DNA from: Pantoea trifolii
GTDB taxonomy: Bacteria; Pseudomonadota; Gammaproteobacteria; Enterobacterales; Enterobacteriaceae
Reading direction: 5' to 3'
NCBI RefSeq assembly: GCF_024506435.1
Contig: NZ_JANIET010000001.1
Span: 434,001-498,000, forward strand
Length of the DNA: 64,000 bases
In this document: piece after piece, positions 52,615 to 61,780 of the stretch
How positions within the stretch are numbered: position 1 is the first letter of the stretch
Layout of the letters: each line of letters begins with the position of its first letter
Notes under the pieces: generated by a model
Databases searched by the model: none
What the model saw: only the letters and a program-made list of their open reading frames with translations
What the model was told of the DNA's origin: nothing
Translations under genes and position numbers: made by a program

Positions 52615-53529
52615 ATGAACATCAGAAATGTGATGCTGTGCCTCTGCGCATTGCTGCTCAGCCTGAGCGCGAGCGCTAAAACCTTCACCGTCGGCGTCGC
52701 GCTGGCGAACTTCGATCTCAACTTCGTTTCGATTCTGCGCACCCAGATGCAGGAGGAACTGAAAGCCAATCAGCTCAACAGCCAGTTTGTCGATGCCAAA
52801 GGCGATGTGGCGCTGCAGGTGCAGCAGGTGGATGATTTTGTTAACCAGGGCGTCGATGCCATCATCCTCAATCCGGTCGACACTCAGGGCGTATTGCCGA
52901 TGATTACCGCAGCGAAAAACGCCGGTATTCCGCTGATCTTCGTCAACCGTAAACCGGAAGTGAAGCTGGCCACCGACATGGCGTATGTCGGTTCTGACTC
53001 GGCGTTGGGCGGCGAAATGCAGATGGAAGCGCTGGCGAAGAAGATGAACTACAAAGGCAACGTGGCGATTCTGATGGGGGCGCTGTCGAACGAAGAAGCG
53101 CGCGAACGCACCCGCGCGGTGGAAGCGGTGATCGCCAAATATAAAGATATGAAGGTGATTGAGAAGCAGAGCGCCAAATGGCAGCGCAACGAAGCGGTGG
53201 ATGTGGTGTCGAGCTGGCTGCTGAATCAGCGACCGATTGACGCTATCGCGGCGAATAATGATGAGATGGCGATTGGTGCCATCATGGCGCTCAGTCAGGC
53301 GAAGAATGAGAAGATTTTGGTCGCCGGTATCGACGGCACGCCAGATGGTCAGCAGTTCGTGAAGAACGGTAAAATGACACTGACCATTTTCCAGGATGCA
53401 AAAGGGCAGGCGACCGGCGCGGTGCAGGTGGCGAAAGCGCTACTGGAGAAGCAGAAAGTGCAGGCGTTTAACTGGATTCCGTATCAAACCATTACGCCTG
53501 ATAATTATGCGCAGTTTGTGTCAAAGTAG
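52615..53529 (+). CDS. Periplasmic sugar-binding protein (RbsB-like)
   Basis: A 304-residue type 1 periplasmic binding protein with a signal peptide (1-21, LSLSASAKT). Family features: VGVALANFDLNF, VDAIILNPVDTQGV, IPLIFVNRKPE, AANNDEMAIGA and VAGIDGTPDG. It closes the sigma-54 operon. No permease or ATPase gene follows, so it either uses a transporter encoded elsewhere or serves as a chemoreceptor ligand carrier. Confidence 0.87.
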   Translation: MNIRNVMLCLCALLLSLSASAKTFTVGVALANFDLNFVSILRTQMQEELKANQLNSQFVDAKGDVALQVQQVDDFVNQGVDAIILNPVDTQGVLPMITAAKNAGIPLIFVNRKPEVKLATDMAYVGSDSALGGEMQMEALAKKMNYKGNVAILMGALSNEEARERTRAVEAVIAKYKDMKVIEKQSAKWQRNEAVDVVSSWLLNQRPIDAIAANNDEMAIGAIMALSQAKNEKILVAGIDGTPDGQQFVKNGKMTLTIFQDAKGQATGAVQVAKALLEKQKVQAFNWIPYQTITPDNYAQFVSK

Positions 53530-53534
53530 TTTTT

Positions 53535-53564
53535 CCCTCACCCTCTCCCATAAGCGGGAGAGGG
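53535..53564. repeat. Half of a long palindromic element
   Basis: CCCTCACCCTCTCCC-ATAAGC-GGGAGAGGG. Only the left hairpin is present. AT-rich sequence with no gene runs from here to 53770, marking the edge of the low-GC block. Confidence 0.85.
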
Positions 53565-53770
53565 AACACTTCAGGCTGATCATTCCCCACCAACACTCTT
53601 TTCCTTTTGTTAATCTGCAAGATTAATTCTCCACTTTGCTTACAACATTCAACGAACCAATTTAGCAAAAAGAGCTGAAAATCGTTGATGTTCGTGTAAA
53701 ATTCCTCCGCTAAACACGATTAAGTTTTTGCATGATTTTGTCTTTTTTTTAGCTAAATTCTGAGGCGTAG

Positions 53771-54535
53771 ATGAAGGTTTTTGTCATCAATTTGGAAAAA
53801 GATGTAGCAAGAAAGGAGCACGTACTCAAACAGTGCCAAAGTATTGGCTTTGAGGCTGAGGTGTTCAATGCAATTGATGGTCGTTTACTCTCGCCTCAGG
53901 AAATTAGTGATAAGACACATCCTGAACTTTCTGCTGGATTAACTGAAAGTGAAATAGGATGTGCGCTAAGCCACCATGGCGTGTATCAACAGATGGTTAC
54001 AGACAATATTGAAGTCGCGCTGATATTAGAGGACGACGTTGAATTTGATCATCAATCACGTGATATTCTAAATTATCTCGCAAGCCATATACCTCAGCGA
54101 CCGACTATTTATCTATTGGCGGGTGTGAGAAAATATCTTAAAGGTGGAAAAAAAATCCCTTGCAGTGAACATACATTGGTAAATGTTAGCCAAGCTGCAC
54201 TATCTCATGCATATATAATTAATTTGGCAGCTGCAAAAAAACTAAATGATTATTTATATCCCATCTGGCTCGAAGCTGATCGCTGGACTTTCATGATTGA
54301 ATGCGGATTGGTTAATATTAAGGCCATATTGCCTGTTATTGGACATTTGTCTGAATTGAGTCATGAATCGACAATATGGAGTTCTGAAAGTGATTTTGAA
54401 CGCAAAGCGGCAATCAGAGAATTACGCAAAGTAACAGTAAAGAAGATTAGGAAAAACCGTACGCTATCGACTAAATGTAAAAATTCAATGTGGCGTATTT
54501 TTATTAGGCCATTTTTTGAAGTTAAACAGGAATAA
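53771..54535 (+). CDS. Family 25 glycosyltransferase
   Basis: A 254-residue glycosyltransferase of the LPS/lipooligosaccharide type (GT25): MKVFVINLEKDVARKEHVLKQC at the start, GCALSHHGVYQQMV and the acidic LEDDVEF motif near 90-96. It likely adds galactose or a similar sugar to LPS core or O-antigen. GAGG lies 5 bases before the ATG. The gene is AT-rich relative to its surroundings and is linked to an O-antigen-ligase-like gene 3 bases downstream. Confidence 0.85.
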   Translation: MKVFVINLEKDVARKEHVLKQCQSIGFEAEVFNAIDGRLLSPQEISDKTHPELSAGLTESEIGCALSHHGVYQQMVTDNIEVALILEDDVEFDHQSRDILNYLASHIPQRPTIYLLAGVRKYLKGGKKIPCSEHTLVNVSQAALSHAYIINLAAAKKLNDYLYPIWLEADRWTFMIECGLVNIKAILPVIGHLSELSHESTIWSSESDFERKAAIRELRKVTVKKIRKNRTLSTKCKNSMWRIFIRPFFEVKQE

Positions 54536-54538
54536 AGG

Positions 54539-55786
54539 ATGTCAATGTCAGTTTTAGATAGAAATAATCTTATTATGCTGCTTCCGTGGCTGGCATTTGC
54601 TTCACTCATCTCAATTTTGCCGTTAGCCTTTATTTATGAAAAAGGTGGGCGCGTAATTTTTTATTATTGTGCTTATTTCAGTTTGGCTGGTTTGGCCGTT
54701 GATTTTTATAGAAAGAAAAAGGTATTGCTAACTGATCGAAAAGCGTTGACCATGCTCATGCTGGGCATTATGTTTATTGGCTGGTCTATTTATGCAAAAT
54801 ATTTACACGGTGAAAAAGGCGAGCTTTACTTCACTGCGGGTAAAAGATGCGTTCTTGCTTTCATCATTATGACCTATATTTTCCATATTTATCATGAGAA
54901 ATACATTAATAAATCATTCTTGATAAAATGCTGTACGGTTTCACTGGCATTAGCCTTCGTTACATCTAGTTCATTTGCGTTGCTTCAGGCGCTGACCTCT
55001 GCTGATCGAATTGTGCTGGGCATTAATCGCGCAACGCTTACGGCTTATGCTTATTCCGCAGTAACTTTGGCATTGATTGCGCTTATTCTTAAAATGCATG
55101 ATGGTAAATATAAAAAGTTATATTTTCTAATCGTTTCAATTATGTCACTGTACGTCATTTTACTCACGCAAACACGCTCTGCGATGGTGATACACTCGCT
55201 ATTTTTAGCTTACATGACATTTAGACTTTTTGCTGTGACAAGAAGTATTAAATTTATCAGCGTTGTAGCGGTACTAATGTTGGTAGCCGCAGGTGCAGGA
55301 TATAAGCTGATTGAAAAACGACTTGATCTTACATTGCATGAATATCAAGCTTATGAAAAGGGTAATGACAGAACATCTCTAGGTTCCCGTTTCACTATGT
55401 GGAAAACTGGAGCGTTATCTTTTGAGAACGCGCCTTTGGGACAGGCTCAGGTCGAGCGTAACAAATTTATAAAATCGTATCTTGATGCACATAATAATAA
55501 AAATTCGCTGGCGCTCTTTTACATGAATGTTCACCTGCATAATGAGTTCATTCAATATGCATCTCTATTCGGTGTGGTCGGTGTATTGGTTTTGCTATAC
55601 TTTTTTTACGTCTTCATCGTTTCTGAGTTGATATTAAAACGAACGCTGACTCCGATTGCGGCAGCGGGCATTGCAATACTTTTGTATGGCATGACTGATG
55701 TGGTGCTCACTTCCATTGAGTTTATCGTGATATTCAGTGTGTTAGTTGTTCTACTAACGCTAAAAGAAAAGAATGATGCACTGTAA
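54539..55786 (+). CDS. O-antigen ligase/polymerase-like membrane protein (Wzy_C)
   Basis: A 415-residue protein with about ten to twelve hydrophobic segments. The WaaL/Wzy signature region is RTSLGSRFTMWKTGALSF, followed by a long periplasmic loop and HLHNEFIQYASLFGVVG near 335-352. It transfers O-antigen or another glycan to lipid A core, or polymerises it; the two cannot be separated by sequence alone. The start is either ATG 54539 or ATG 54545. AT-rich. Probably cotranscribed with the GT25 gene. Confidence 0.8.
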   Translation: MSMSVLDRNNLIMLLPWLAFASLISILPLAFIYEKGGRVIFYYCAYFSLAGLAVDFYRKKKVLLTDRKALTMLMLGIMFIGWSIYAKYLHGEKGELYFTAGKRCVLAFIIMTYIFHIYHEKYINKSFLIKCCTVSLALAFVTSSSFALLQALTSADRIVLGINRATLTAYAYSAVTLALIALILKMHDGKYKKLYFLIVSIMSLYVILLTQTRSAMVIHSLFLAYMTFRLFAVTRSIKFISVVAVLMLVAAGAGYKLIEKRLDLTLHEYQAYEKGNDRTSLGSRFTMWKTGALSFENAPLGQAQVERNKFIKSYLDAHNNKNSLALFYMNVHLHNEFIQYASLFGVVGVLVLLYFFYVFIVSELILKRTLTPIAAAGIAILLYGMTDVVLTSIEFIVIFSVLVVLLTLKEKNDAL

Positions 55787-55790
55787 TATA

Positions 55791-55817
55791 AAAGGCCTCA
55801 AATGGGGCCTTTTTTTA
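55791..55817. terminator. Bidirectional terminator between convergent glycan genes
   Basis: AAAGGCC-N8-GGCCTTT with TTTT on both strands. Confidence 0.88.
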
Positions 55818-55824
55818 TAAGAAA

Positions 55825-56751
55825 TTAAGCCATTCCCCGCAACTTCATCTTCAGATATTTTTTCTTCAGGCTAAATCTAACTTTCCCGTCCATCAGGAAT
55901 GAAACCATAGGCACGTGCTCTATCGCCTGCTTCACCACACCTTTTTCATACTCATCACTGATTAACGGGTAAAACTTATGTGCCAGATTGATCCAATGAC
56001 AAGCGAGCAAGTTACGGTATTTTTTACCCAAAACCGCATCCATCTGTTGCGTGGCTTTGATTAGCATCGATATTTTATTGGCATCCAGCGCGCTGGAGAG
56101 GCTTTGCCCTCGTTTAAAATAGAGATAAGGCCCGTACATTGCTAAAGAGATCTTTTCACTGGCTTTCAGGATAGAAGGGAATAAATACGCATCCTCGTAG
56201 CAGCTGAAATCAGGAAAGTGGTTATCAACCAACAGCGATCGTCTAATAAACTGGCCGATGAAATGCGCCTGAATATCGCGGTGGATAAGGAATTTTTCAA
56301 TCACCTGATGCTGCGATAAGGCAGTAACCTGCAAACCGTTCCACTTTAGCGGCTGCGGTTTACTTTCATAAACTTCATTCAGCGGTGCCAGCAGAATATC
56401 CGGTTTTTGCGCCTGCAAAAAAGGCACGATGTCAGCAAAAGAGTTCTGAAGAAGCTGATCGTCACCATCCAGCATCGTAACGTAGTCGCCACTGCATTTG
56501 CTGACGCCAAAATTTCTTACCTTGCCGATGTTACGGAACATCACGTCGAAGATTTTCACCTGGCTGAATGAGGCGGCAAAAGTGTGCAGCAACTCACTGG
56601 TGTTATCTGTGGATGCGTCATTCACCAAAACAATCTCAACCGCATCCTCAATGCCCGTGCAGGCATTTTTAAGGCTGTTTAATGTCTCGGCAATATACTT
56701 TTCGCAATTATGAGCCGTGACCAGGACGCTGAGCGTGCAGGGTGAATCCAT
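55825..56751 (-). CDS. Family 2 glycosyltransferase
   Basis: A 308-residue GT-A glycosyltransferase. The N-terminus has LSVLVTAHNCEKYIAETLNSL, IVLVNDASTDNT and the metal-binding MLDGDDQLL (DxD-type) near 94-102. It probably extends the same surface glycan as the two convergent genes. The ATG at 56751 is preferred over that at 56754 because GAGG is 6 bases before it. GC is higher than in the plus-strand pair but still below the region average. Confidence 0.84.
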   Translation of the reverse strand: MDSPCTLSVLVTAHNCEKYIAETLNSLKNACTGIEDAVEIVLVNDASTDNTSELLHTFAASFSQVKIFDVMFRNIGKVRNFGVSKCSGDYVTMLDGDDQLLQNSFADIVPFLQAQKPDILLAPLNEVYESKPQPLKWNGLQVTALSQHQVIEKFLIHRDIQAHFIGQFIRRSLLVDNHFPDFSCYEDAYLFPSILKASEKISLAMYGPYLYFKRGQSLSSALDANKISMLIKATQQMDAVLGKKYRNLLACHWINLAHKFYPLISDEYEKGVVKQAIEHVPMVSFLMDGKVRFSLKKKYLKMKLRGMA

Positions 56752-56985
56752 CATTAGCCTCTATCGGTTAGCAGCTTGTGTGGCGAACAAGTCTATCGTT
56801 TTCTGTGCTGAAGGGAATGAAATTGTGTTGCACGGCTTTGGTGATCATCCTCACAACTCCACACCTCATTTATTAGCGCAACTAAACTTTCTCACCGCTT
56901 CGCCGATATTTTTCACCACTGAGTCCGTGCGCTTTGCCCCACGATTTTGGGGCTCTACGATCAACTTCTGGTGTGGAAAAATGTC

Positions 56986-58437
56986 ATGATCGCAACGCCC
57001 TTGTCAGGCCCGGCGGCTTCGCCGGTGGAGATGGTTTCGCTCAAACGTATCGCCCAGCGCGCGGATAGCCTGGCGGTGATCCTCAGTTGGGCGCTGTTGC
57101 CGATTGCACTTGGCGTTGGCTGGCTCAATGACAGCGTGCTGGTGGCGCTGATTGCCGGCTTAGTGCTGGCGCTGCTGGCGACGTTTTTCGGCACCGCACT
57201 GCGCGGTACGCTCACGTCACGGCTGGTGTTATCCGCGCTGTTAATCGGCTGGGCCGGTTTGCTGATTCAGGTTGGCGGCGGCGAAACCGAGTATCACTTC
57301 TCGGTGTTTGTGCTGATGTCGGCGCTGCTGGCATGGCGTGATGTGCGCCCCTTATTGATGGGCGCTACGGCGGCCGCCACGCACCATGTGTTGTTCAATT
57401 ATCTGCAGGAAAATGATCTTTTCGGCGTGGTGGTGTTCCATCATCCGGGCTGGGACATGGTGTTGTTCCACGCGCTGTTTGTGGTGGTGCAAACGGCGAT
57501 GCTGCTGGTGATTGCGCGCCAGATGGCAGCCGATGCGCGCTCCGCCAGCGAAGTGGCGCAACTGGCGGCCCACATCAATCAGCAAGCCGGTTACCTCACG
57601 CTGAGTGCCGATACCCAGCAGAGTGAAACGCCATTCGCGCGCACCTTCAGCACTACGCTCGGCACCATGCACGGCACTTTGCATCAGGTCAGCGACGGCG
57701 TCGACCAGTTGCTGGCGGAGTCCGACAGCATTCTTGAACGCAACGCCGCGCTTTCGACGCGTACCGATGAGCAGGCGCAGGCGCTGGAAGTGGCAGCCAG
57801 CGCCATGACGGAAATCAGCATCGCCGCCAGCTTAACCCGCGACAAAGCGCAGAGCGCACGCGCGCTGGCGAGTGAAACCCGTGCGGTGGCGACGCGTGGT
57901 GAAGAGAATATTCAGTCGGCGATTCGCTCGATGGAAAAAATCAGCGAAGAGTCGAGAAGGGTGAAGATCATTCTGGAGCTGATCGACGGCATTGCGTTTC
58001 AGACCAATATTCTCTCGCTGAATGCCTCAGTGGAAGCGGCGCGCGCCGGTCATCAGGGCCGCGGTTTCGCCGTGGTCGCCAGCGAAGTGCGTAACCTGGC
58101 GATGCGCAGCGAAAGTGCGGCGCGCGAAATCCGTCAGCTGATGGATGCCAGTTCCACCAGCACCGAGCACGGCACCGTGCAGGTGGAGCATGCGGCACAA
58201 ACCATGCGCGAGATTCATCGCAGTATTAGTGGGTTATCGCAGCTGGTGACGGAACTGTCGGAGATGAGTGAGCAGCAGAATTTGAGCATTGAGCAGATTC
58301 AGCAGAGCATCAATAGCATCGATCACAGCGTGCATCATAACGTGCAGCACGTGGCGGAAACGCTGCAGGTGGCGCAGCAACAGCAGCAGCAGGCTAATGC
58401 GTTGAAGCAGGCGATTTCGTTGTTTAGGTTGGGGTAA
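56986..58437 (+). CDS. Methyl-accepting chemotaxis protein with membrane-embedded His-rich sensor
   Basis: A 483-residue chemoreceptor. Residues about 30-190 form four to six membrane helices with almost no periplasmic loop and several histidines ([30 protein letters not shown]). No HAMP domain is recognisable. The signalling domain includes the conserved hairpin [23 protein letters not shown]. The C-terminus lacks the NWETF-type CheR tether. Start at 56986 (MIATP) is chosen for the GGAA upstream and lack of convincing sequence before it. No other chemotaxis or flagellar genes are nearby. Confidence 0.85.
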   Translation: MIATPLSGPAASPVEMVSLKRIAQRADSLAVILSWALLPIALGVGWLNDSVLVALIAGLVLALLATFFGTALRGTLTSRLVLSALLIGWAGLLIQVGGGETEYHFSVFVLMSALLAWRDVRPLLMGATAAATHHVLFNYLQENDLFGVVVFHHPGWDMVLFHALFVVVQTAMLLVIARQMAADARSASEVAQLAAHINQQAGYLTLSADTQQSETPFARTFSTTLGTMHGTLHQVSDGVDQLLAESDSILERNAALSTRTDEQAQALEVAASAMTEISIAASLTRDKAQSARALASETRAVATRGEENIQSAIRSMEKISEESRRVKIILELIDGIAFQTNILSLNASVEAARAGHQGRGFAVVASEVRNLAMRSESAAREIRQLMDASSTSTEHGTVQVEHAAQTMREIHRSISGLSQLVTELSEMSEQQNLSIEQIQQSINSIDHSVHHNVQHVAETLQVAQQQQQQANALKQAISLFRLG

Positions 58438-58453
58438 GTGCGGGGTTTGATAA

Positions 58454-58473
58454 GGTCGCCATGAATGGCGACC
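58454..58473. repeat. Short palindrome
   Basis: GGTCGCCA-TGAA-TGGCGACC, perfect, followed by TTACG, in a convergent gap. Confidence 0.92.
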
Positions 58474-58482
58474 TTACGTCAA

Positions 58483-58773
58483 TTACGCGACGCCATTCAC
58501 CAGCAGCACGCGGTACTTCGCGCCTTTCAGGCGATGCGCTTTGGCTTCCTGATACGCCGGGCTGAAATACCAGCCTTTCGCCGCTTCAGCATCCGGAAAC
58601 TCCAGCACCACCACGCCTTCCGCTTCCGGACCTTCCAGCGTTTCCAGCTGGCCATAAAACGCCAGCGGGGTGATCGGGTGAATGCCGCGCGCCTGGCCAG
58701 CTTTCTCTGCGTAGGTTGCCAGCTCGTCTTTGTCTAAGGTTTCGTCCTTAATAAACACCACATATGCAGCCAT
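58483..58773 (-). CDS. DUF1330 domain protein
   Basis: A 96-residue ferredoxin-like-fold protein, whole length DUF1330: AAYVVFIKDETLDKDELATY, GVVVLEFPDAEAAKGWYFSPAYQEAK. Its ATG overlaps the stop of the GST gene (TAATG), so the pair is translated together. Function of DUF1330 proteins is unknown; a dimeric oxidoreductase or ligand-binding role is supposed. Confidence 0.88.
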   Translation of the reverse strand: MAAYVVFIKDETLDKDELATYAEKAGQARGIHPITPLAFYGQLETLEGPEAEGVVVLEFPDAEAAKGWYFSPAYQEAKAHRLKGAKYRVLLVNGVA

Positions 58774-59654
58774 TACTTCTCTCCTCGCGCCTGACGTTTG
58801 TCTTCAGTGTTGTTATCGAAATCGGCGGCATCATGGCGCTCCAGCAGCTGATCCTGCGGCTCGGCACCAAAGGCGCGATTCACTTTACGACCACGAATCA
58901 CCGCCGGACGCTCAGCAATCTCTTTCGCCCAGCGCACCACATTTTTGTACGACTGCGCATCAAGGAATTCGCTGCCGCCATATTGGTTGTTCAGCACCAG
59001 ATTGCCGTACCACGGCCAGGTGGCGATGTCGGCGATGGTGTATTCATCACCGGCGAGGAAGCGATGGTCGGCCAGCTGGCGATCCAGCACGTCCAGCTGG
59101 CGTTTGGCTTCCAGCGTGAAGCGGTTGATGGCGTATTCGATTTTTTCTGGCGCGTAGTGATAGAAGTGACCAAAGCCGCCGCCGAGGTACGGTGCAGAGC
59201 CTTGCAGCCAGAACAGCCAGTTCAGGGTTTCGGTGCGGCCCGCCAGCGAGGTTGGCAGGAAGTGACCGAACTTCTCGGCCAGATAGAGCAGGATGTTGCC
59301 GGATTCGAACACGCGCTGTGGTGGCGTGACGGAATGGTCGCTCAGCGCCGGGATTTTCGAGTTCGGGTTGACATCGACAAATCCGCTGGAGAACTGATCG
59401 CCATCGCCAATACGGATCAGCCAGGCATCGTATTCGGCGTCTTTGGCACCGACCGCCAGCAACTCTTCCAGCAGGATGGTAATTTTCTGGCCGTTTGGCG
59501 TGCCGAGCGAGTAAAGCTGTAGCGGATGTTTGCCGACCGGCAGGGCTTTCTCGTGCGTCGGCCCGGCGGTTGGACGGTTGGTTTTCGCGCCGTTACCTTT
59601 GGCTTCCGGGTCCCAGGTCCAGACTTTCGCGGGCTGATACTGATGTTCCGACAT
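58773..59654 (-). CDS. yghU: YghU-like glutathione S-transferase
   Basis: A 293-residue Nu-class GST; E. coli YghU is 288. The N-terminal extension YQPAKVWTWDPEAKGNGAKTN is typical, followed by the thioredoxin fold (LYSLGTPNGQKITILLEELL) and a C-terminal helical domain (NWLFWLQGSAPYLGGGFGHFYHYAPEKIEYAINRF). Family members have disulfide-bond reductase and peroxidase activity with two bound glutathiones. Transcribed with the DUF1330 gene. Confidence 0.9.
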   Translation of the reverse strand: MSEHQYQPAKVWTWDPEAKGNGAKTNRPTAGPTHEKALPVGKHPLQLYSLGTPNGQKITILLEELLAVGAKDAEYDAWLIRIGDGDQFSSGFVDVNPNSKIPALSDHSVTPPQRVFESGNILLYLAEKFGHFLPTSLAGRTETLNWLFWLQGSAPYLGGGFGHFYHYAPEKIEYAINRFTLEAKRQLDVLDRQLADHRFLAGDEYTIADIATWPWYGNLVLNNQYGGSEFLDAQSYKNVVRWAKEIAERPAVIRGRKVNRAFGAEPQDQLLERHDAADFDNNTEDKRQARGEK

Positions 59655-59755
59655 AGTGGTTTCGCCTTGTTGTGTTTGTATTTTTGCTGCTACTGAGTGT
59701 AGCAGCGCGTGATACAGGCGATTTAACCGCGCTGGCGGTGCGACGCAAAGTCCGA

Positions 59756-60775
59756 TTATGTAAAGTTCTCTTGCGTAAACAGCATAAAGTCCACTTTACC
59801 GGGCTGATAAGTATCGGGAATCTCGCCCTCTTCCAGATGCCGCAGCATCAGCGTTAACGCGAGCTGGGCATGGCGCAGGGTGTTTTGATCGAGGGTTAAG
59901 GTCAGCACGCGATCCTGCAATAGCCTGCGTGTGGTGCTGTACAACTCGTGCGTGACATACAGCACTTTGCCGTCGAGACGATGCCGCGCCAGCGCTTCGT
60001 GCACCTGTGTATTGCCAATGCCGGTGTTATACAACCCGACAATCGGCGGCGAGGCAGCCAGCGTTTTTTCTAGCAGACGGCTGATGCGTTCGCGTTCATC
60101 CTGACCGGCAAGAATCTCGCGCAGGCGCAGCTGCGGAAAGCGTTCGGCCAGCACCGCCTGAAACCCCTCAATGCGCAGGCGATGCGCGGCGTAATCGGCG
60201 CGTCCGCTCATCAACACCACTTCACCCGGCTGCGACAGCATGCTGCCGAGCATCAAACCGGCGGTGCGTCCGGCTTTGTATTGATCGATGCCGACGTGAC
60301 ACAGCCGCGCGGCATCGGGCAGATCGGCGACCAGGGTGATTACCGGCACGCCACGCGCTTTACAGGCGGCGAGCGCATCGTAGATCAGCGGGTTTTCATG
60401 GGCGAAGACGATCAGCGCGTCCATCTTTTTACTGCTGGCGGTAATGTGTGCGGCAAGTTTTTCCGGCGCGTTTTCCGGAATCAGCGTGCGATGCAGACGC
60501 AGGCGACGATAACCGAGTTCGTCGGCGAGTTTGGCAAAATCTTGCGCGAGTTGCTGGAAGAAGAAGGAGGCGTTACCGCTGAGCAGCACTTCGATCTGCC
60601 ACGGATGGCGATGCTCCTCGGGCAGAATGCGTTTCAAACCGGCGTCACGCGCTGCCTGCAGGATTTTTTTGCTCATGGCGGGCGATACGCCGCCGCGATC
60701 GTTGAGTACCCGGTCAACCGTGGCAACACCCACGCCCAGTTGTTTTGCCAGCTCGGCCAGCGTCACTGCTTTCAT
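59756..60775 (-). CDS. LacI-family regulator
   Basis: A 339-residue repressor with the LacI helix-turn-helix at 3-25 (AVTLAELAKQLGVGVATVDRVLN) and a periplasmic-binding-like sensor domain. The hinge-region and HTH form (GVGVATVDRVLN) is shared with the regulator at 62100. It lies 124 bases downstream of a TIM-barrel isomerase gene on the same strand; its effector is likely a related sugar. Confidence 0.87.
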   Translation of the reverse strand: MKAVTLAELAKQLGVGVATVDRVLNDRGGVSPAMSKKILQAARDAGLKRILPEEHRHPWQIEVLLSGNASFFFQQLAQDFAKLADELGYRRLRLHRTLIPENAPEKLAAHITASSKKMDALIVFAHENPLIYDALAACKARGVPVITLVADLPDAARLCHVGIDQYKAGRTAGLMLGSMLSQPGEVVLMSGRADYAAHRLRIEGFQAVLAERFPQLRLREILAGQDERERISRLLEKTLAASPPIVGLYNTGIGNTQVHEALARHRLDGKVLYVTHELYSTTRRLLQDRVLTLTLDQNTLRHAQLALTLMLRHLEEGEIPDTYQPGKVDFMLFTQENFT

Positions 60776-60800
60776 GTTGCGTGCATTCCATCAGAGCGGG

Positions 60801-60881
60801 CCCTCATCCTAACCTTCTCCCGCCAGCGGGAGAAGGGACTGTTTAGTTCCCTCTCCCTGTGGGAGAGGGCTAGGGTGAGGG
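60801..60881. repeat. Long palindromic intergenic element, copy 4
   Basis: CCCTCATCCTAACCTTCTCCC...GGGAGAGGGCTAGGGTGAGGG with internal hairpins. It separates the isomerase gene from the downstream LacI gene, both on the minus strand. Confidence 0.88.
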
Positions 60882-60898
60882 CATCAGCGCCCACTTAA

Positions 60899-61780
60899 CT
60901 AACCCAACAGCTCACGCTCAATCAGCTCACGGGTTTCCACCGCCTGATACTTCATCTTTTCCGGATAGCCAAACAGCGCCGCCGAGATAATCGACTCGCC
61001 GCCGACCTTAAAGGTACGGTTGGCGAAATTCATCTCGCGCAGCGCTTCAAACAGCGCATCGAAATTCACTTCGCCTTCACCGACCGCCACATGCTGGTGG
61101 ATAGTCGCATCCACGCCAGGCGGGTTAACGATATAGCGGCAGTGTTTGGTATGGTTCATGGTATCGGCGATCAGCATATGCGACAGATCGTCACCGGCGT
61201 AATGCAGCATGTTCTTCACATCGCCCACGCCTTTGTCGTAGTAGAAGGTGTGCGGTGCGCTGTAGATGTACTTGACGTTTTCGCTGCGGAACGACTTCAC
61301 AATGTCTGCGGTTTCGTTGTTCTGCTCGCAGAAATCCCACGGGTGCGCCTGTATCTCGACGCGGATACCTTCACGTTCGATGATCGGCAGCAGCTCTTCC
61401 ATCGAGCGATAGAACATCTCTTCACAAATTTCCGGCTCGTTGGGATTGCCCGACAGCTCGGTGTTGATCACCTGCACGCCCATTTCGACGGCGATCTCGA
61501 TCATGCGTTTCCAGTTCTTCACCGCCGCCTGACGACGCAGTTCATCCGGGCCAGACCAGCGATAAACGGTAATGAATGAGGAGATTTCCAGCCCGGTGGC
61601 ATTCAGCGCATTTTTGTATTCGCGCATGATTTCACGGCTGGCTTTCGGATGTTTATAGAACGGATTGATCTGCGGGTGCGGCGACTGCTCGATGTACTTG
61701 TAGCCCCATTCCGCCACCTGATGCACCATGCGCGTAATGCCAAGATCCCTGATTACATCCACATCAAAAGCGATTTTCAT
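60899..61780 (-). CDS. TIM-barrel sugar isomerase/epimerase (xylose isomerase-like)
   Basis: A 293-residue AP-endonuclease-2 superfamily protein. Metal ligands are plausible in TELSGNPNE, VEIQAHPWDF and ADTMNHTKHCRY (Glu/His/Asp pattern). AGGAG lies 5 bases before the ATG. It is divergent from a second LacI regulator, with a shared decamer in its promoter region and that of the partial gene at 63276. The reaction is unknown; inositol or ketose metabolism is plausible. Confidence 0.84.
   Translation of the reverse strand: MKIAFDVDVIRDLGITRMVHQVAEWGYKYIEQSPHPQINPFYKHPKASREIMREYKNALNATGLEISSFITVYRWSGPDELRRQAAVKNWKRMIEIAVEMGVQVINTELSGNPNEPEICEEMFYRSMEELLPIIEREGIRVEIQAHPWDFCEQNNETADIVKSFRSENVKYIYSAPHTFYYDKGVGDVKNMLHYAGDDLSHMLIADTMNHTKHCRYIVNPPGVDATIHQHVAVGEGEVNFDALFEALREMNFANRTFKVGGESIISAALFGYPEKMKYQAVETRELIERELLG

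Noticed and set aside
56947..56985. Upstream in-frame extension of the chemoreceptor from a TTG codon
   Set aside because: TTG without a ribosome-binding site; the ATG at 56986 has GGAA upstream and starts a plausible N-terminus.
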